Source: Aquanectria penicillioides (lineage: Eukaryota; Ascomycota; Sordariomycetes; Hypocreales; Nectriaceae). From it: a stretch of DNA of 64,000 nt. Both the position numbers and the translations under genes were made by a program. Below the pieces are notes generated by a model that saw only the letters and a program-made list of their open reading frames with translations, did no database searches and was not told the origin of the DNA. Below are positions 39,568 to 51,135 of this stretch, one piece after another. How positions within the stretch are numbered: the first letter of the stretch is position 1; each line of letters begins with the position of its first letter. Location: the NCBI GenBank assembly GCA_003415625.1, contig PYIU01000003.1:1240001-1304000 (forward strand), in the 5' to 3' direction.

Positions 39568-42556
39568 GATGGACTAATGTTTCCAAGCAAGCTAGGGTGG
39601 ACCGTGGGACCGTTTTGGGGAGAGCGACGATGGGGAGATCCACGACGGCGGAGATGACGGAGGACAAGGGGGGGGTGGATTTGGTGGATGCTCTAGGTGG
39701 GAAATGCGACCCGGGAGCGGAAAGCGAGGGGGAGGGAGGGCGAGGAACCCGGGGAAGATGGTTGAATTGAATAAATATTATAATTATGGGATACTCGGGC
39801 GTCGGGAGACTGGATCTGGCAGGAGAGGGAGAGGGAGAGGGTTCGAGGAGCCTTGGAGAGAGGGAGGAGGCAGGATTAAAAGAGGAATGGGGAAGAAAGC
39901 AACAGACGATGTGACGACGGAGCCGGAGACGGAGTGTCGTTGGCCAAGAGGCAGCTTCTTATGCAGGCAGCGTACAGAGTACATGGAGCTGAGCACGACT
40001 CGGTCACCTCGCTTCACAGGCAGGTAGGTTAGGTGGTAGGTTAGGCAGGCTGCGGGTGCGGGTACGGGTGCGGGTGCGGGTATGAAGGCGCACTGGAGCG
40101 TAGGTAGGTAGCGCGTGGGGTACAGCACTATAGCGGACCTGCGATGCAAATGCATCCACCTGATAGTCGCACGCACGTACGAAGACAGCACAGTTCAATT
40201 GGGAGGGGGGGAAACCCGCGCGTGGCCGAGTGCGGTTGGGCGGGGGTCGGACAGGATCGCGGATGGGATGTTTTGGTGAGTGACGATGAGGCCTTGTCTC
40301 GGGAGAGCGACAGAGACAGCACATGCTGTGAGCAGTGAGATGGGGCGGAGGCAGCGCCGTTCTGGATTCAGCTAAACGGTGGAGGTGGTGGCCACAGGCT
40401 GCCCTGGCGAGTCAAGTAGCGAACCGACGAGGGACGCTGGAGGGCAATAGTGCCATGCTTGGGTATTCGTAGTAGACAGGGGCCTTGTTTATTTTGGCCA
40501 TGCCATGCTACTTACCTGCCTCCCTATGCTACTTGTCCCTAGGCATGTGCCGTACTCGTTATTATTGTTTTAGGTTGGGTTGAGCACCTAATTGGCTTAT
40601 CCACTCTCAACTACACTACCTAGCAGATGGCGACGACAAACGACCACTATGTTGAGCATCATCAAAATCATCAGCACCTGAGCAGAAGTAGGTACAAACA
40701 CGGGACAATCTTCACCCGCGCTCGGTGCCTTTCGCACGCACTCGACGATCCGATCGCAGAGAATGTCTCCTCTCCCCGAGATACAAGCCGGCCTTGGGCA
40801 CGCAAAAGCGCCCCCAGTTCGCTCATCATCGTGCAGCTCGTGGAATGCAACATGGTACCAACCACAAGCCACGGCCCCCGCCGGCCCGCAATCGGCGCAT
40901 TCGCATGTCTTTGCCTTGTAGTGTCGTCAATGTCGCCAAGCTCAATTCCAGTGCTGCTGGCTGACAATGCATTCAACGATTCCCCCTCTCTGCGCTTGGA
41001 ATGTGATCTACTGGGGTTGAGTTCCGGAGTGGCACCTTGATTTGAGTGGGTTTGCTTGGCTTGTGACCTTCCAAATTTCCTTCTGGCTGGTGTCAAAGAC
41101 GAATATATTCTTTTTGGGTCTTCGGGGGGGGTTTTTTTTTGGGGGGGGGGGGGGGGGGTGGGTTTCCTCCTTTTGTCTCCTCCCCGTCAAGCATAATGCA
41201 TGGACGTATAGGCACGGCTGCAACGGCCCGTCAATTCTCAGCGGGGCAAAGGCCCATCACCCATCAACAAAAACTGTCGGCTCTCGTCAACAAGAGAGAA
41301 AACACACAGGGGGCACCCTCGGCGACCATTGACCGGCCAGGCGTTCGTGGTCCACTGTAAATCGGTGGCTCTTTGTTTAGTTGGGGCTGTTTACGGGCCT
41401 TGTGGCGGCTGTTAGGGGTCGCTGAGGGCCTGGTAGTAATAACTTTACATGGGTCCCACGCGTAATTTAGCATTCGCCAACCTTGACTCCGTCAACAGCC
41501 AGGTCAGCCAACCACACTCCAAATATGCTCGATGCTCAAGAAGCTTCCCGACATCAAAAGTGACGGAGTAAGGTTTCCCAGGACTACGCAGATTAGCGCC
41601 GGGAGCACAGCAGTCTTTATCATAGCTCCATGACCCGAACGATCCCCTTCTTCCCTCCTGTAATGCTATGGCAAATGAGTTCGCCCATTCGTCCCTCTTT
41701 CCCGCCTTCAATCCAAACTTCCAACATAAATTCCTTTTGCCACATCCAAGTTCCAGCCTGACTCAACGGTTTGGACCACGTCATCGCCACATCGATGGCC
41801 ACCTTCGGGGTATCTGTGGACAGCTCTAAGGGCTTTCACTTACTTGCATTAGTCAAGTCTAAGGCCTGAGGCCTAAGTGCTCGGCAAGTCTGCAGTCCGA
41901 ATCCGTCTCGTCCACACATACCTACCTACCTAGTGCCTAGTCTACCTCCTTGGGTAGGGAGGGAAGTAGGTGAGCATCCACCCATCTAAGCGACATACAA
42001 TTCATGTCCAGTCTATCCGCTCTCGATACTTTCCCAAAAGGGAAATTTTATTCCATCTCCATCCTTCAGGTCAATCTCCTCAATATAGGTAATGTGCTTG
42101 CCTACCTAAGTGAAAAGAACAGATTTTCTCGGCGACGAGTCAATTATCTTGTAACCGAGGCAAGTGCTATTGGTCCTTGCCTTGAACCAAGTCCCAATAT
42201 TAGATTGAGTACCAGATCATGGTCACTCCTGCCGCCGAAAACCAGGTCGTATCACCAACGACTTCCAAATCCATAAGTAGTATCTTAATAGAAGGAGAGA
42301 TCATCTTCGTCCACCCCAGCCTTCGTTACGCTCTTTCGTCTCTTTGAGGCCACTCAGCGCTCCATCATCTTCTCCCAACTCAAGATTTCTCTTCAGTAAC
42401 TCCCAGTCAATATCTTCACTCTCATCACCATCATTTCACATCCGCATTTGCTTTCGCTTTGTGTTCTATCCAAACATTCAATTCGACGCATTTCTCTACT
42501 CCTAGCTTCGTAGTGGTTGGGTTCAGTCTCCTTCAGGCTTCGCCCCTTCGAATAGA
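39568..42556. other. 3-kb intergenic region with simple repeats
   Basis: Divergent flanks of the coiled-coil gene (-) and the four-TM gene (+). It contains GGGTGC/GGGTAC repeats (40051-40081), TAGGTAGGTAG (40101-40111), a G8T9G18 tract (41124-41158) and a TACC tract (41919-41931). A 137-codon frame at 40627-41040 has no domain and I do not accept it. The 250 bases before 42557 are CT-rich, fitting a leader. Confidence 0.5.
41124..41158 (+). repeat. G8-T9-G18 tract with G-quadruplex potential
   Basis: Eight G, nine T and eighteen G in succession, then TGGG. This strand could form G-quadruplexes. It is intergenic, and exact run lengths may be unreliable. Confidence 0.85.
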
Positions 42557-43212
42557 ATGGCCTTCAAAGATATTGCTTTTGGCAGGTTTCCTCATGCCAT
42601 CCTCAAGATATTGCTCTTCTTCTTCGCTCTCTGCAGTCTCGGGCTCTTCGTCCTTTCTACCGTGTCGACCCACAAGATCAGAGAGTGTGACGATGTTCCG
42701 CCTAGTGATACCCCTGCCGGACGGTGTACACCCAGCGACTGGGTCGTATACTTCTTCCTCACAGGCACTTCACTTCTCGCATCGTGCTCAGCTTTGACCT
42801 TACTCGCATTCGTTTTCTTTCTCCCAAATGAAGCCGAGCCTATGGTGGCTCATTACATCTTCCGCGTCGTTACTGGCCTCGTCCTCGTGTCGCTACCCAG
42901 CTTCTTCCTCGGTTGGAAGGATGGCGGCTCGTTTTATAAACACACCAACTTCGATTCATCCCTGAGAACAAAAGCCACTCTAATCATTGCCCACTTCAAC
43001 CTGTCAGTTGTCTTTGTAGACTCAGTGTGAAACTATGTCACTGACGTCGGCCTAGATTCGTTGCCATCGTCATAGTTCTGCAGGCGCTTATTCTCGATTT
43101 CCCACGGGTAGCTAGTCCTCAGGTTGAAAGCAATGACACCAAGACCAACGCTATTGCACGTTCTCTTACCCAGGAGTCTCTTCGAGTCACTGATGTTAGC
43201 ATGGCTGCTTGA
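42557..43212 (+). CDS. Small four-transmembrane protein, function unknown
   Basis: Two exons, 42557-43002 and 43056-43212, with a 53-nt intron (donor GTCAGT, branch CTGAC, acceptor CTAG); 200 residues. Without splicing the frame stops a few codons into the intron; splicing completes the fourth helix (IIAHFNLFVAIVIVLQALI), which supports the intron. Predicted membrane helices are about 12-37, 61-89, 96-119 and 140-165. A short Cys-containing loop (RECDDVPPSDTPAGRCTPSD) lies between helices 1 and 2, and a polar C-terminal tail of about 35 residues follows helix 4. Topology resembles MARVEL-like tetraspanning proteins, but I see no diagnostic motif and leave the family open. Confidence 0.8.
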
Positions 43213-43814
43213 TTCCAGGGCCCCGCTTTGTGAGCAAGCGGTGATAGCCTAGTCAAGGCGCTTAGGCATGTTATGGGTAAGTGAATGTCGGGCATTATAT
43301 CGCTTAGCGTTGGATCAGGTTCAAGAATGAAGGATTTGGGGCCATGAAGTAATCAAGTGGCTCCATGGGATAAACGACACACAATAAGATAAGATCGTCA
43401 ATGACAAGGTGCGCGTCTCTACAATTGGTAGACCTCGAGTCAAGCAAGAATTCATAATGCATTGTTTGCACTGTCTCATACCGTAGAGGATACAATTCCG
43501 ATCCTGGCCCTAATCTCAATCCTAATCCTATTCCCGATTCCGTTGCGAATGTATCTCCCTAACTCCTCTATATGCGGCCATGTGGTGGGCTTGGAATGTT
43601 GCCTTTTTGAGACATGTTCCATCTCACAAAGGCGGAAAATCAAAATTTCTTGAAAAAAAAAACACCCGCTCTGCTATCCTGTTTCGAACACTTTGCATAT
43701 GCCAAATTTCCAAATTCGGTCCTCTCCTTGAACCGTTACACACCTCGGACGTCCCAGCCACAAGTCACGGCTGTTTCTCCTCTCAACCTCTAAGAACTAA
43801 CAAACTAGTACCCT
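43213..43814. other. Convergent 3' flanks
   Basis: The 3' flanks of the four-TM gene (+) and the next minus-strand gene. Modestly A/T-rich; no gene seen. Confidence 0.5.
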
Positions 43815-45592
43815 TTATCGCAGCGTGACTGAGGGGAAATATCGGGGGCCAGCGAAGCCACGAGCTATGACGGACTGGATGTCAATGTTGCTGGTGGGGT
43901 CTTGGTGGGAACTCCACATCTTGAGCAGGATGAAGCGGCCAGACACTGGAGGGTCAAACCGGATGGTGCACTTGCTCTTCTTCTTTTCAATGAAGAAACG
44001 GGCGTGCGGGGTGAGAAGCTCGCCGCCGACGGCACGAACGGCGTCCTGGGTGGCTGATTGAGAAGCTTCAATGGCCTCACGAAGGGACAGGGAAGAGCGC
44101 TCACGCTCGCGATCTCGGTCCCGGTCCCGGAGGCGGCGTAGGTTAGTAGTGGTGGTGCTCCCTGTATTGGAGGTGCTGCTATACAGTCGCCAATGGGATG
44201 GGTGATGCGGGTCATCGAGGTACTCGTAGCCAAAAGGGTTACCACCGCCGTCATCCGAATCCGAGTCGTGCGTCTCAAAGGGTAAGGAGCCAATGCGATT
44301 TGGCGCGCGGCGTAGGAAGCGGGGACCGCCATCATCATCTTCCTCCTCTTCGCTACATTCGATAGTGACTCGGAAATCAGGTAGGTCGCTCGCAAACTCG
44401 GGAGGCATCTGGGGTGTCCGAGATTCGTAATCCTCGTTTCCGCAGGTACTCCGATACGAGTACGTAGGGCCGCGAGAGTGGTTGGTTGTGATACCGTGAT
44501 CGTGATGCTGAATAGAGACAATTTCGGGAGGGAAACTTCCATCCCCAAAGCCGGACTCTTCGTTGGACTTGGGGGCGTAGGGGATTTGGTACTGGGCTGT
44601 TCTGTTCAGAATTTCGTCATCGTTCATGGCTACAAAAACCATTCCTTCTCGCACGCTATTCAAGAAAGCAGAGTTAGCCAGAATCCTGATAATTGTATGA
44701 ATGCCTCCAAAGTATTGGTAGGATGGAGAGAAAGCAAAAAGTTTGACACAAAGAAGGAGAAAAAAAAAAAAAAAAAAAAAAAGGAAAGACAGAAAAACAA
44801 AGGTATGACGTACGGGTGAGAATAATTCATGGAAGCAGGAGCCTTGATAACCAACTCTTGCAGGGTAAAGACGGTGGATCCTTGGTGTCGCAAAACTATG
44901 TTGCATCGGTTGCCTTTTGTGCAATAGACGGAGGTGTCGTCCTTGAGGATGTTCTCAGCCGCATACGACGACTCGTTTGAGAACATACCTCCGTCACAGC
45001 GAACTATCTCCATTTGTAGCTGGCCAGGTTCTACCTGGCCGTACTTTCCATATCGGAAGCCCTTATAACTGGGGCCTAGTCGATCCGAATCCAGCTTCCG
45101 GCGTTTGTGTCTTCGATTGGAGTCGGGGAGATCTTGGGGACGGAGAGGCGGCGAGAAGCTGGGGATGTGCATGGAGTAGTCGGGGGCTATTTGGTTTTGT
45201 AGATCGACCAACAGCCGGAAATGTGAGTTGTCGTCCTCTTCGAGGGACCTATCGAGGTCGTCAAAGTTGGTGGGTCGGTTGGTCTCGGCAGAGGGCCGCA
45301 TCCGGTCGACGCGGCGAGACATCGTGGGCCACCCCTCATCTGAAGCACGGAAGAAGTCGTCAAAGCTGGGGTCCCTATTCTCAAGGTTGCGAATGCGCTC
45401 GGCGCGGCGAGAGGCGGCAGACCAGTGCCGGGATTGGGGTCGGCTGGACGAAGTCGGCGATGCGCTGTCTCGGTCCCGCTGGGCGGCTAGAGCGCGGAGG
45501 GAGGGGAGCCTGGGGACGGGGAGGGGTGGAAAATCGTCGAGGGGCTCGCGGGAGTGGCGGCGGAGGGAGTTGGACCCTGACCTGGAAGACAT
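43815..45592 (-). CDS. Protein with a possible split beta-sandwich domain, function unknown
   Basis: Two exons on the minus strand: 44814-45592 and 43815-44655, with a 158-nt intron (donor GTACGT, branch CTAAC, acceptor ATAG) that contains a 23-base A run (T run in the transcript). The product is 539 residues. The splice joins MNYSHP to VREGMVFVAM in the middle of what looks like a beta-rich domain. Its first half (about 195-275, from RYGKYGQVEPGQLQMEIVRC through NRCNIVLRHQGSTVFTLQEL) and its last part (about 490-535, KCTIRFDPPVSGRFILLKMW and ARGFAGPRYFP) are separated by about 200 acidic and Ser/Arg-rich residues, including an RDRDRDRERER tract. The strand pattern around FDPPVSGRFILLKMW recalls discoidin/galactose-binding-like folds; this is a visual impression only. 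The N-terminal 120 residues are Arg/Ser-rich. Function unknown. Confidence 0.8.
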
Positions 45593-48169
45593 GGTGGTGA
45601 GCTCACTCGGGAGCCACAGGGGAAAGAAATCCCGGTTTGTAGGATGGGATGAACGGGAAAGTCGGCCAGTCGGTGCGTCGAGGCTTGGGGTAACGTGGGG
45701 TGCGGTCGGCGATGATCGTGGTGTGGGAAGGTTCGGTAAGGTAATGGTAGTGCGTGCAGCGCGTGTAGATAACGGTTCCCGGAAGTAGAGGGTGGTGACG
45801 ATGTCTTTGATTCAATAGAATAGCGCTTGAGCCCCCGATTAATTACTGGGAAGCTCTCTGGGAGGTGTTCTGACACGTGAAGGGCCGATTGCTGACAAGG
45901 AGCTCGAGGTTTCGAGTCTGGCGACGAAAGCCCGGAATCGATGTCGTCGAACGGTACGGGGAGGAGGAGGAACGGAGGGGTGAATGGACTCGAGATTCTA
46001 GGCGCTGATGTGTGGACTACGAGAGCAGGTGCGGCGCAAATGATTCGACTATAGGGAACTTGTGAGCTACAACTTGGTCCCTTTGTCGTCGCAAAGCATG
46101 CGGCTGGCTGCCTTGAGCGCTTGCTTCTGTGCCTGTGTGCTTGTGCTTGTGCCTGTGCCTGTACCTGTGCAAGTGGCCCATATACCTCTCCAGCCCAGGT
46201 CCCGGAACCAAAAACGTCAAACTAGATTCACGAGCGAAGCCGCCGAGGCGGGGAGAGCATCATGTCGACAAGTGCGGCGTCTGGAGGGGCGTGGCGGAGA
46301 GGGCGGCAAGGCAAGCGGGTGGGTGGGCTCACCATCCAGAGATAGTTGAGTAACACGGACTCGATACTGGCGATAAGATGGTGGAGGCGGTGGTGGAGGT
46401 GAGGGCGGAAGGTGAAGTTGAAGATGTGGGTGAGAAGTTCACGGCCTCTATGAGTGAAACCCAGAGCCGAGGGAGAGGACGTGGGCGGGGGGGGGTGAAA
46501 GGAACACGAATCGACTGGAGCAATCAGGGACGAGGGGATTGGCTTCGTATCTCTCTCTTTCCCTCACACTCTTTTTTTTTTTTTTTTTGTTAATGCGGCA
46601 GTTGTGAAAATGGCTCGGACCGGCGAAATGCGGGAGGAGGGATGGATCGCACGGGAATGGCAAGAAGTAGCGGGACGGGGCGTGTGGGGGATGGTTATTT
46701 GGTGTCGGGAGTTTTGGGATAATGGTGGATGAGTGGATGAGGCAAAGCAGGCCGCCGGAGCATGCAATCGACACAGCTCTCGAAAGCGTCCCCTTCACCC
46801 TGTGACTTTTTTGTGACGTGTGACTGACGGCGAGACGGGCACTGTGAGGCGGTCACTGCGCTGTAGGCTGTAGGGGGGCCAAAAGGGAAAAAGAAAAACA
46901 GCCGTCTTCCAACCATTTGCCTTGGCCATGTGTCTCGGCGCTGTAGATTCGAGTCAGCTTAGGCAGGCATCCGCCATTGATCCTTACTCACGGCTGATAC
47001 TGGCGTCAGACGGGCGATTCACAGTTGACATACATACAGGTGGTGTCGAGCTCTCCAGCGTCACTAATCCGTACACAATCACACGCACACGCTGGAGATG
47101 GCCGCTTGAGTGCAGGGACCCGACCCGACGGCCAACACAAGGCGCCGCCGGGCGGACGCCCACAGGTATTGGCGGGATGAGATATCACATTTGCCTTCAC
47201 CTTTACCCATTTTATCCGCATCTCGGAGAGATCTAGAACTCAGACGAGGAGGGGGGCAAAAAAAACAAGCAAACGAAATACCAGGACGCCTTGTGTTATA
47301 ATGGCCCCGTGGTGAGGCTTGCCTGGTGTCACCGTTGTAGCACAGCAGCCGGCACTCCTCCCTGTGCGAGACCCCAACAGGTATTCGTTTCGTGTCACCC
47401 AACAGCGCACAATCAACCCCCAATGGCTTCCTCGTTTTCATGCTTGATATAGCATTCCCCGTTTTTTTTTTTTTTTTCTTCCTTCCCTCTCATGTCACCA
47501 CGTCTTGCTAAGCAGAGCTGCGGGTATCATTCCGACGGCGAAAGAAACAATTACAAGGCCATGTCGGCAAAGCGCATCCTCTCGGAGAAATTATTGTTAC
47601 CAAGTGACATGGGTCGCCGACATCATTCATGTGCATGGCTAGTGTACCGCTTTATCAGCCCCCGGTACCGCGCTTGACGCAACCGCACCCACCCGCTGGG
47701 GCACAGTTCCCGGCCCGCTAAACAAATTTCCCCGACCAACAACGGCCCTTTACAGTTTACACTGACTGCCTTGCCCGTACCTAATTATGGCAAGTTACCG
47801 CAAGTGAGCGTGTGAGGGCGTGAGAGCAGGAGAACCAATATACCAAATCCCCGTCTCACACCCGGCCAGCTGCTCCAGGACGCATCTACATCGTCCCTCC
47901 CGCCAAACTTCTCCTTAAATCTTACGGGATCACCTCCGGTTGCAGAGGTCTTGTTTCCCCAGCGGGCTGGGCCCTTTGACTCTTCCTTTCAGCGCGTCCT
48001 CGCCTCGCCTGGATAACATAACACAACAAACATTTGCCCACCTTGCTGCTTGCTAGCCTCGTCTCCAGCCTCGCGCCAACGACACTCAAACAACTCGCAT
48101 TCCACCTCTTCAGCTCCTTGCCCCTCGGCTCTTGCATCACCCCAGCTCAGCCCAGAACATCTACGCAAG
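45593..48169. promoter_or_regulatory. 2.6-kb divergent intergenic region upstream of AOS1
   Basis: 5' flanks of the preceding minus-strand gene and of AOS1. It includes a CACGTG E-box (45874-45879), a GTGCCT/GTGCTT hexamer repeat (about 46131-46166), a T18 run near 46571-46588 and a T17 run near 47463-47477. No credible gene. The last 200 bases are the CT-rich leader of AOS1. Confidence 0.5.
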
Positions 48170-50024
48170 ATGGACCAGGCCAGCATCGACGAGAGCCAGG
48201 CCCAGGCTCAACCAGCGCAGCAACCCCAAGCGCAGCTCCCCGATGGCACTGCCTCTACCTCTGCCTCTGCAGTCATGCCGCCTCTCGATCCTCCTGTCAA
48301 CGCAAACGCCAGCCTCAACATCGCTGCCAACAGTAACGGCGACGCCAACGGCATTTCTCACTTCCCCGACCAGCTCGTCAACCACACGGACCCCGAGGCC
48401 ATGGCTGGCATGCTGCCTCTCCTGCAAGATCCCTCCATGGCTGCTGTCGCCGGCATGCCCACAGCTGATCCCACCGCCTTCATGATGCAGCAAAACTTGA
48501 TGATGGGCAACGGTCACATGCCCCCGGCGGTCGCCCAACCGAGCACCATCAGCGCCGGTAAGCCCACATTCTCGTCTCATCATCCTTCCAAGAGCCCCTC
48601 GGCAACCACTAACTCCATCTCCCAGATGAAATTGCCCTGTATGATCGTCAGATCCGTCTCTGGGGCATGGCCGCCCAGGCCAAAATCCAAAGCGCCAACA
48701 TCCTCCTCATCACCATCAAAGCCCTTGCAAACGAGGTCGCAAAGAACCTTGTCCTTGCCGGCGTCGGCTCCATCACCCTGCTTGACGGTTCTCCCATTAC
48801 CGAGGCCGACCTTGGCGCCCAATTCTTCCTCCCTGAGGACGAAAACCTCATTGGCCAGAACCGAGCCCAAGCTGCCAGCGCTGCCATCCAAAAGCTCAAC
48901 CCTCGCGTGCGCGTGCACGTCGATACCGAAGGTGTCAAGTCAAAGGGGCCTAGCTACTTTGCGGCCTATGACATTGTCATCGCCACCGACCTGGACCCCG
49001 ATGCCTTCAAACTCATCAACACCGCCACTCGCCTTCACGGCAAGGCCTTCTACGCTGCCGGCTCCCATGGCCTCTACGGTTCATCTTTAGCGATCTGATT
49101 GAGCACGACTACGTCATCCAGCGCGATGCCAGCAATGTGCCTACCGTCCCTGGTCCGGAGACGCGCACCCGTTCCATTGTCGATGTCAAAACGCGCAAGG
49201 AGGGACCCAAAACCATCGAGTCCGTCACCAAGCGTGAGCTGTACTCGACCTGGTACCTCGCCAGCGACGCAGCTGTTCTCCCTGACGACTACCTCAAATC
49301 TCGCCGTCGCCTCAAGAGTGTCACTCCCGTCCTCTCATGTCTGCGCGCTCTCTGGGAGTTTATGCAACTTCAGAGCGGCCGCGCCCCCAGCAACCGCGAG
49401 GACCTGAAGATGTTCACCCAGATCGCCACCGTGAAGCACACAGCCCTCAGCCTGCCCAGCGATACCCTTCGCCCAGAGTTCCTCCGCAGCTTCCTCCAGA
49501 ACCTTGGTAGCGAGATCGCGCCCGTCACCGCTGTTCTTGGTGGACAGCTCGCTCAGGACGTCATCAACGTCCTCGGCCAGACCCAACAACCCATCCAGAA
49601 CCTGGTCGTTTTTGACGGCAACACGATGGAGGCGCTCATGTACCCGCTCCACCCCGAGGGTTCTCTGGGCGCCAGCATGTTCACCCTCGGCGGCTCTGCG
49701 GATGCTGCTATCGTACCCAATGGTACCACCCCTGTGATGATGCCCAATCCCATGGACGGCCTCATGGCCATGGAAACCGACCCAACCGCCATGGGCGCCA
49801 TCCCTCACCATCCCATCATGATCCCCGGAGGCATCCCCCAGAACATCAATTCCATGGGCGCCATACCCCTCCCGGACGGTTCCATTCCCTCCCTCGCCGA
49901 TCCCTCACAGCTGAACCAGCAGCAGCAACCCATGACACAACCCATCCCACAGGCCCCTGCGGTCCCTGTTGAGCAGCCCGCAACTGACGGAACAACCTAC
50001 GCGAACACGGATGCCGGAAACTGA
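48170..50024 (+). CDS. AOS1: AOS1, small subunit of the SUMO-activating enzyme E1, with one frameshift
   Basis: Two exons, 48170-48557 and 48626-50024, with a 68-nt intron (donor GTAAGC, acceptor CCCAG). The splice yields PSTISA-DEIALYDRQIRLWGM, the family's start of the adenylation-type core. Aos1 pairs with Uba2 to activate SUMO in the nucleus. The core (about residues 130-470) includes ILLITIKALANEVAKNLVLAG and ITLLD. The frame is broken at 49080/49081: upstream reads AAGSHGLYG and stops soon after, while downstream, one frame over, reads FSDLIEHDYVIQRD. A single T added to GGTTCA restores GFIFSDLI. Corrected length is about 595 residues, far more than the roughly 350 of yeast or human, because of Met/Pro/Ala/Gln-rich tails of about 130 residues at the N-terminus and 125 at the C-terminus. 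Aos1 is essential in yeast, so a base-call error is more likely than inactivation. Confidence 0.9.
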
Positions 50025-51135
50025 AAACATGAAGCAAGGAGCGCTTAGAGACAGCTGGCACATTGCCATTTTGAAACTAGAGACAAGGAGCAAAACAAAA
50101 TACGGTCGGTCAATCTGAGGCAGGGGGGCGGGGGGTTCTGAGTGTATTTGGCCGTGGTTCAGGGGTTGGGACATGCATTTTGCGTCGTGCCGTCGGAGGC
50201 CAACGCTGGTGATGGATAGATGATACCTTGTAAAATACTGCACGAATCTGAAGAAGAGAAGAAACACCTTCCTCGTTTTTACGTACAAGTCCCGCTCGCG
50301 AATCGTTAAGTTGAAATAATGCCAGTGACGGAGTTCAGCAATCACGCAAAATGTCACAAAACATCACACGTGCATAGACAGACGTAGCAGTTATCAGTTC
50401 TCTGTATCAATTCCTTCCCTCGACTACCTGCAAGTCACCTCTAGTCAACATCTCCCCCTTGTGTTTTCTCAGCTCCCACTTCCAAACCAGAGACCCAAAT
50501 CTCCCCTTTTTTTTTGTGCGTGCTCTTCACGGTCATCCCCTCATTTCCACAACCACAGGCCAGAAACCGGTTTTGATTGTTTCCGTCATGTTCGTTGGTG
50601 TGTGATGCCCTCCATTCCTTTCCAGACCAGAGAGACGAGAGGAAATAAAAACTAAGAAAGCAAAAACTACTATTTCATACAAGAGCTCAAGGAGGAGTCA
50701 GAAAGAGTTCAAAGCAATATGAACCCCCCCCCCCTTAGAGTCGGAAAATGCTGTACAGTACCAGGAAAAGGAAAAAGAGAAAATGACAGAGGGGAAAAGT
50801 GAAAGAGAAAAAAAGGGGGTAGGTGATTATTCGAGAGGGAGGTGAAGAAATCGAGCCATAATGTAATCAGGAAAACAGTAACAGAAAAGTCGTGTATGCA
50901 AATGACCATTTCCCGTTGAGAAAAAAAAACCAGGTGTGAGGAAACTGATGACAGCCGTAAACGCCATGGATGCGATGAGAGAAAAAGGGCGACCGCCGCC
51001 ATTCCTAGTGTTGATGGGAGCCGCCCAGAACAAGGGTATCGTGGCAGCGAATATATGATGCCTGGAAAGTAGACTGATCCCCGCCGGTTGTCGACATTAT
51101 GGAGTATACCATCCCCCTTTTCGTATTGTCGAGCC
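50025..51135. other. Convergent 3' flanks of AOS1 and the RGG-box gene
   Basis: About 1.1 kb between stop codons, with several C, T and A runs and a CACGTG at 50367-50372. No gene seen. Confidence 0.5.

Noticed and set aside
40627..41040. 137-codon open frame between the coiled-coil and four-TM genes
   Set aside because: No domain, no homologue I can recall, and similar open length exists on the opposite strand at the same place.
45228..45788. 186-codon plus-strand frame opposite the 43.8-45.6 kb gene
   Set aside because: It is the reverse-strand image of an Arg/Ser-rich exon on the minus strand, with the Arg/Ser-rich composition expected from that.
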